From: Pigoraptor vietnamica
Lineage: Eukaryota; Opisthokonta; Filasterea
Reading direction: 5' to 3'
Length of the DNA: 10,824 nt
Assembly (NCBI GenBank): GCA_943704525.1
Contig: CALSCQ010001401.1
Location: 1-10,824, forward strand
Shown: positions 10,501 through 10,824 of the stretch, in pieces
Numbering within the stretch: the stretch's first letter is position 1
Layout of the letters: each line of letters starts with the position of its first letter
Position numbers and translations under genes: made by a program
Notes under the pieces: model-generated
Told to the model about the DNA's origin: nothing
Databases searched by the model: none
Seen by the model: the letters and a program-made list of their open reading frames with translations, nothing else

Positions 10501-10752
10501 AGTCGTCTGGCGCCGTGGTGCTCGACAGCACGCCGCCGCTGATTGGCATCGTGTCAGACGGGTGGCGCGAGCAGAGCACGGTCGACATCAACTACCAGAG
10601 CCTGCGCACGGAACTGTCGGCGTTTTGGGACGATTTCAAGGACCCCGAATCGCAGATGGCGTCGTTTGAGGTCGCGATTGGTCTGTTGGAGAACGAGGCC
10701 GACGAACACCAGTTTGAGCTGGTGCCCCCCACAGCGAACGGCCTTGCCACGT
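69..10752 (+). CDS. Giant multidomain extracellular protein (EGF-like, FN3-like repeats, CD36 domain), partial at both ends, 8 exons
   Basis: Seen: eight exons (69-531, 777-1244, 1317-1903, 1978-2229, 2413-3979, 4139-4472, 4703-5185, 5360-10752) join with matching phases (ends 1,1,0,0,1,2,2,1) into one open frame of 3,182 codons plus one base. Domain order: TSP3-like acidic motif, EGF-like module, cysteine-rich block, second EGF-like module, FN3/Ig-like repeats with a cysteine-rich insertion, a CD36-type ectodomain, then more FN3-like repeats. No transmembrane helix or signal peptide is visible; both would lie outside the window. Many N-x-S/T sequons fit a secretory-pathway protein. Known: such modules mediate extracellular adhesion, and CD36 ectodomains bind lipids and lipoproteins. 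Inference: a surface or matrix adhesion/recognition protein. I do not recognise a specific named gene. The gene may be longer in both directions, and treating it as one transcript rests on phase continuity, not on cDNA. Confidence 0.85.
105..140 (+). other. Thrombospondin type-3-like acidic motif
   Basis: The twelve residues DSDGDDIPDNWD resemble the D-x-D-x-D-G-I-P-D-x-x-D calcium-binding repeat. There is one copy only, and the usual G after the third D is D. Calcium binding is inferred. A chance acidic match or a single-copy variant is possible. Confidence 0.5.
333..479 (+). other. EGF-like module 1
   Basis: Six or more cysteines occur in EGF-like order: C-x2-C at 333-344, C-H-G-H-G-N-C from 366, C-T-C near 419-427, glycines, then C-x2-C at 468-479. 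The GHGxC core is typical of EGF/tenascin-type modules. The extra paired cysteines at each end suggest a variant with one added disulfide. Confidence 0.7.
532..776 (+). other. Intron 1
   Basis: This 245-nt intron starts GTGAGC and ends TTCCAG. It carries a pyrimidine-rich tract (about 683-720, almost all C and T) unusually far upstream of the acceptor. No CTRAC branch site is seen; CTTGAT at 764-769 is the best weak candidate. In-frame read-through stops at the TAA at 753-755. No other feature is seen in it. Confidence 0.85.
777..1244 (+). CDS. Exon 2: cysteine-rich extracellular segment
   Basis: This exon encodes about residues 155-310 plus one base. It opens after TTCCAG, joining codon G+GG to give the sequence R-S-C-I-Y-G-C-K-C-D-L across the junction, and ends before GTGAGT at 1245. 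It carries C-K-C, W-C-L-C-D-D-S-S, L-C-G-K and isolated cysteines (D-K-C, A-P-C, G-R-C, N-C), with proline- and glycine-rich spacers. I recognise no named domain. It is best described as a secreted cysteine-rich linker between two EGF-like modules. Composition and codon use match the neighbouring exons. Confidence 0.85.
1245..1316 (+). other. Intron 2
   Basis: This 72-nt intron starts GTGAGT and ends CCGCAG. Branch-like ATTGAC is at 1288-1293, followed by a C/T-rich tract. Its length is a multiple of three, but it has an in-frame TGA (1280-1282), so retention would truncate the protein. Confidence 0.9.
1317..1903 (+). CDS. Exon 3: second EGF-like module and following domain
   Basis: This exon encodes residues 311-506, ending in phase 0 at AAT before GTGAGG (1904). 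The junction with exon 2 gives N-C-R-P-Q-C-Y-E-F. An EGF-like module lies at 1508-1585 (C-Y-Q-G-F-C, C-N-C, G-G-T-Y-K-G-R-R-C). It is followed by about 105 residues rich in Y, N and V, beginning R-K-P-I-V-A-T-I-A-V-K-D-V and continuing into exon 4, with M-W-Y-A-F and alternating hydrophobic residues that look like beta strands. I cannot assign this second part to a family. Confidence 0.88.
1508..1585 (+). other. EGF-like module 2
   Basis: Cysteine spacing C-x4-C-x6-C-x-C-x10-C with the glycine-rich end G-T-Y-K-G-R-R-C matches the C-terminal half of a classic EGF module (residues 375-400). The first EGF cysteine may lie further upstream in exon 3. Confidence 0.7.
1904..1977 (+). other. Intron 3
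   Basis: This 74-nt intron starts GTGAGG and ends TTGCAG after a CTTCTTTT tract. Branch-like CTGAC is at 1952-1956. Retention would shift the frame to a stop just downstream, near 2009-2011. Confidence 0.88.
1978..2229 (+). CDS. Exon 4: short extracellular segment
   Basis: This exon encodes residues 507-590, phase 0 at both ends, so it is a 252-nt symmetric exon. It starts D-P-N-G-Y-T-S-D-K-A-L-I-V-K-A and contains four cysteines (Q-L-C, T-F-C, V-Q-C, S-C-T). The donor GTGAGT is at 2230; in-frame read-through meets TAG in 2248-2250. No known domain is recognised. Being symmetric, it could be skipped without a frame change. Confidence 0.82.
2230..2412 (+). other. Intron 4
   Basis: This 183-nt intron starts GTGAGT and ends TCGCAG. 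Branch-like CTGAC is at 2390-2394, 18-20 nt before the acceptor. Its length is a multiple of three, but it contains an in-frame TAG soon after the donor. No other feature is seen in it. Confidence 0.85.
2413..3979 (+). CDS. Exon 5: first FN3/Ig-like repeats
   Basis: This exon encodes residues 591-1112 plus one base. It begins Y-Y-H-I-Q-P after TCGCAG and ends at G3979 before GTGGGT. Two beta-sandwich-like units are visible, each ending in a linker of the D-x-T-P-P family: I-D-V-T-A-P at 3103-3120 (after K-Y-V-F-V-L-S-A-E-D-L-V-G-N-F) and V-D-V-G-R-P at 3853-3870 (after W-Y-H-V-A-V-R-A-I-N-Y-F-S-L-A-S). Between them is a long, less regular segment (K-D-A-C-E-K to G-P-L-P-D-S). The Y-x-V-x-V-R-A-x-N motif is the F-strand signature of FN3-like repeats. 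The frame could be read straight on into intron 5. Confidence 0.92.
3980..4138 (+). other. Intron 5 (stop-free, in-frame length, AC-rich)
   Basis: This 159-nt intron starts GTGGGT and ends TCGCAG. Branch-like CTGAC is at 4124-4128. It has no stop in the gene's frame and its length is 53 codons, so an ORF caller would read through it. It is judged an intron because it encodes an AC-repeat-driven Thr/His/Arg string unlike the rest, because the splice sites and branch site fit the other introns, and because removal gives W-A-H-D-K-E-S-G-I, matching the D-x-E-S-G-I motif of the other repeats. Confidence 0.82.
4014..4100 (+). repeat. AC-rich alternating purine-pyrimidine tract
   Basis: This is a degenerate CA/CG-alternating run inside intron 5, roughly 85 nt, with short interruptions. 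Its sequence sense is complementary to the TG tract in intron 6. Confidence 0.85.
4139..4472 (+). CDS. Exon 6: FN3-like repeat start with cysteine-rich insertion
   Basis: This exon encodes residues 1113-1223 plus two bases. It opens with D-K-E-S-G-I and I-Q-W-Q-I-C, the B-C strand signature of the FN3-like repeat, then switches to a cysteine-rich stretch (K-K-C-E-P, H-T-C-T-N-K-C, G-C-L-R-R, A-A-C-A-D-L-C, D-P-C-D-G-T-C). It ends before GTAAGC at 4473, where read-through meets TAA at once. At 334 nt, skipping it would break the frame. The cysteine-rich part belongs to no family I can name; a PAN-like or apple-like fold was considered but is not supported. Confidence 0.88.
4473..4702 (+). other. 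Intron 6
   Basis: This 230-nt intron starts GTAAGC and ends TCGCAG. Its branch-like TACTGAC is at 4678-4684. It contains the (TG)n tract and a further TG/CG-rich stretch up to about 4605. The junction codon TG+C gives cysteine, so the protein reads N-D-D-D-C-K-P. Confidence 0.88.
4488..4530 (+). repeat. (TG)n microsatellite
   Basis: This is an uninterrupted TG dinucleotide run of 43 nt, about 21 units, followed by a degenerate TG/CG region to about 4605. It is likely length-variable between individuals and able to adopt Z-DNA. Confidence 0.95.
4703..5185 (+). CDS. Exon 7: end of one FN3-like repeat and start of the next
   Basis: This exon encodes about residues 1224-1384 plus two bases. It completes the repeat begun in exon 6 (Y-E-L-T-V-T-V-N-D-R-A-G-W-W-S), ending in the linker L-D-L-T-P-P at 4887-4904. 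The next repeat begins with Y-W-Y-G-F-L-D-R-E-S-G-I-H-H-Y-E-F-G-L-G-T, a near-perfect match to the family motif, followed by a C-x2-C pair in F-D-C-A-K-C-P-L. The donor GTGCGT at 5186 fits intron 7; in-frame read-through would stop at 5226-5228. Confidence 0.93.
4955..7577 (+). other. Array of FN3/Ig-like repeats before the CD36 domain
   Basis: About six units of roughly 95-130 residues, interrupted by intron 7, share W-x-x-F-x-D-x-x-S-G-I, Y-x-W-x-I-G-T, Y-x-V-x-V-R-A-x-N-x-x-G and a V-D-x-S/T-P-P end. These are the strand signatures of an FN3-like beta-sandwich family common in giant surface proteins of animals and protists. Units are well diverged, so they are old and not recent duplications. 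One unit (residues around 1484-1498, near 5655-5702) has a degenerate linker. Sequons N-F-T, N-H-T, N-Q-T, N-G-S and N-Y-T are present. Confidence 0.8.
5186..5359 (+). other. Intron 7
   Basis: This 174-nt intron starts GTGCGT and ends TTCGTAG. A perfect TACTAAC branch site is at 5332-5338. It has several in-frame stops (5226, 5244, 5283). The junction codon AG+G gives R, reading N-P-N-R-A-T-K-D-K-C. Confidence 0.9.
5360..10752 (+). CDS. Exon 8: 5.4-kb exon with FN3-like repeats and CD36 domain
   Basis: This single exon of 5,393 nt has no in-frame stop and encodes residues 1386-3182. It carries FN3-like repeats with linkers V-D-L-T-P-P (6036-6053), L-D-R-S-P-P (6399-6416), L-N-Q-T-P-L (6771-6788), V-D-N-S-P-P (7182-7199) and L-D-T-P-A-L (7560-7577). 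Then comes a CD36 ectodomain (7821 to about 9558), then repeats with V-D-S-T-P-P (9849-9866), A-D-G-S-P-P (10203-10220) and L-D-S-T-P-P (10521-10538). Core motifs are G-F-H-D-P-H-S-G-I (from 6510) and G-L-D-D-P-H-S-G-I (from 10299). The start follows the TTCGTAG acceptor, and the end precedes a consensus GTAAGT. An alternative donor GT at 10751 is weaker. A rarer possibility is a hidden stop-free intron like intron 5, but codon use is even throughout. Confidence 0.93.
7653..7820 (+). other. N-terminal half of the FN3-like repeat split by the CD36 domain
   Basis: L-A-A-R-W-G-G-F with P-Y-S-V-E-W-S-I-G-D-E-N-F reproduces the W-x-G-F and Y-x-W-x-I-G signatures of a repeat's first strands. No V-R-A or D-x-T-P-P end follows. 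The sequence passes into the CD36 domain instead. Confidence 0.7.
7821..9558 (+). other. CD36/LIMP-2/SR-B family ectodomain
   Basis: Seen, residues about 2206-2785: F-A-N-W-I-A-S-S-G; F-V-Y-L-F-K-V-A-N-W-R-D-V-I; E-V-G-P-Y-V-Y-R-R (7956-7982), the family hallmark; L-L-N-P-V-Y-F; D-V-F-V-Q-T-T-P-R-N-V-I-L; D-M-V-F-T-G with I-S-K-W-R-G; D-G-Y-E-G-T-Q-F-P-P; G-V-F-H-P-E-L-R-R-K; N-R-F-L-A-D-P-S-T-F; G-Y-P-A-V-G-S-F-P-H-F-L-F; G-M-K-P-D-A-A-K-H-Q-S-Y-Y-E-V-E-L-N-T-G; and L-V-P-H-F-W-T-D. They occur in family order. Known: CD36 proteins bind and move lipids through a hydrophobic tunnel and are normally held by a helix at each end. Here both helices are missing, there is no cysteine, and there are about 180 extra residues (8130-8690). 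Length is about 580 residues against about 400 for a usual ectodomain. A lipid- or particle-binding role is inferred. Confidence 0.92.
8130..8690 (+). other. Expansion within the CD36 domain, between beta region and apex
   Basis: In typical CD36 proteins the L-N-x-x-x-x-x motif is followed within 20 or so residues by the apex helix. Here roughly 180 residues intervene (about 2309-2495), largely helix-like with many Met, Leu and Ala residues and sequons N-G-S, N-L-T, N-W-T, N-G-S. No separate family is recognised. The boundaries are approximate and set by eye. Confidence 0.55.
9756..9866 (+). other. C-terminal half of the FN3-like repeat split by the CD36 domain
   Basis: L-R-E-G-F-R-Y-R-V-C-F-R-A-K, then C-S-N-G-L-S-V-D-S-T-P-P, reproduces the final strands and linker of a repeat, without the first half directly before it. 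Together with 7653-7820 it gives about 93 residues, the size of one module. Confidence 0.7.
9867..10752 (+). other. FN3-like repeats after the CD36 domain
   Basis: Two full units and the start of a third continue past the CD36 domain. They contain W-G-G-F-D-D, Y-E-W-C-A-G, Y-V-T-V-R-A-T-D-F-V-G, W-T-G-L-D-D-P-H-S-G-I, I-E-W-A-V-G-T-Q-P-G and W-D-D-F-K-D-P-E-S-Q. The third unit is cut by the GTAAGT donor at 10753, showing the array continues outside the window. Confidence 0.85.
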
Positions 10753-10824
10753 GTAAGTGTCTGTTACCGGCTCGACAGAGGGCGATGTATGTGAATTGTT
10801 TTTTTTTTTTTTTTAATGTGTGTG
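10753..10824 (+). other. Intron 8, 5' part (runs off window end)
   Basis: This intron starts with the consensus donor GTAAGT and continues to the window end. It holds a run of 16 T at 10799-10814 and then a TG repeat start. In-frame read-through ends at TAA (10815-10817 region), agreeing with an intron. The T run may be a polypyrimidine tract or a simple repeat; the acceptor is not visible. Confidence 0.8.

Noticed and set aside
10799-10814. T run as a transcription terminator or polyadenylation-related site
   Set aside because: It lies inside an intron directly after a consensus GTAAGT donor, in the middle of an FN3-like repeat. The gene clearly continues.

Overview
The window is spliced eukaryotic DNA carrying one plus-strand gene that runs off both ends. 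Eight exons (69-531, 777-1244, 1317-1903, 1978-2229, 2413-3979, 4139-4472, 4703-5185, 5360-10752) join in one stop-free frame of 9,547 nt: 3,182 complete residues plus one base. All introns have GT-AG ends, most carry a CTRAC-type branch site, and they are short (72-245 nt). The code is standard, GC-rich and full of CpG-ending codons (TCG, ACG, GCG, CCG). Compact introns, no CpG depletion and animal-like extracellular domains suggest a GC-rich unicellular eukaryote (a protist), not a vertebrate or a prokaryote. I cannot name the lineage.

Layout, in window residue numbers. Exons 1-4 (residues 1-590) are cysteine-rich: a thrombospondin-type-3-like acidic motif (13-24), an EGF-like module (about 89-137), a cysteine-rich stretch with little resemblance to known folds, and a second EGF-like module (375-400). 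Exons 5-7 (591-1385) hold the first FN3/Ig-like beta-sandwich repeats, recognised by D-x-T-P-P-like linkers; one of them carries a cysteine-rich insertion. Exon 8 is a single 5.4-kb exon with more FN3-like repeats (consensus W-x-G-F-x-D-P-x-S-G-I-x-x-Y-x-W-x-I-G-T), then a CD36/LIMP-2/SR-B-type ectodomain (about residues 2206-2785), then more FN3-like repeats up to a GTAAGT donor at 10753.

The main discovery is the CD36-type scavenger-receptor domain. It sits in the middle of a giant multidomain extracellular protein, lacks the two transmembrane helices that normally bracket it, contains no cysteine, has an extra block of roughly 180 residues near the ligand-binding apex, and appears to be inserted inside one FN3-like repeat whose two halves flank it.

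The product is inferred to be a secreted or surface-anchored adhesion or recognition protein. Neither the signal peptide nor a membrane anchor lies in the window, so its final location is unknown. Nothing in the window supports a second gene, an RNA gene, a mobile element or a CRISPR array. The longest non-coding stretch is the 245-nt intron 1. Long open frames on the minus strand are composition shadows of the real exons.
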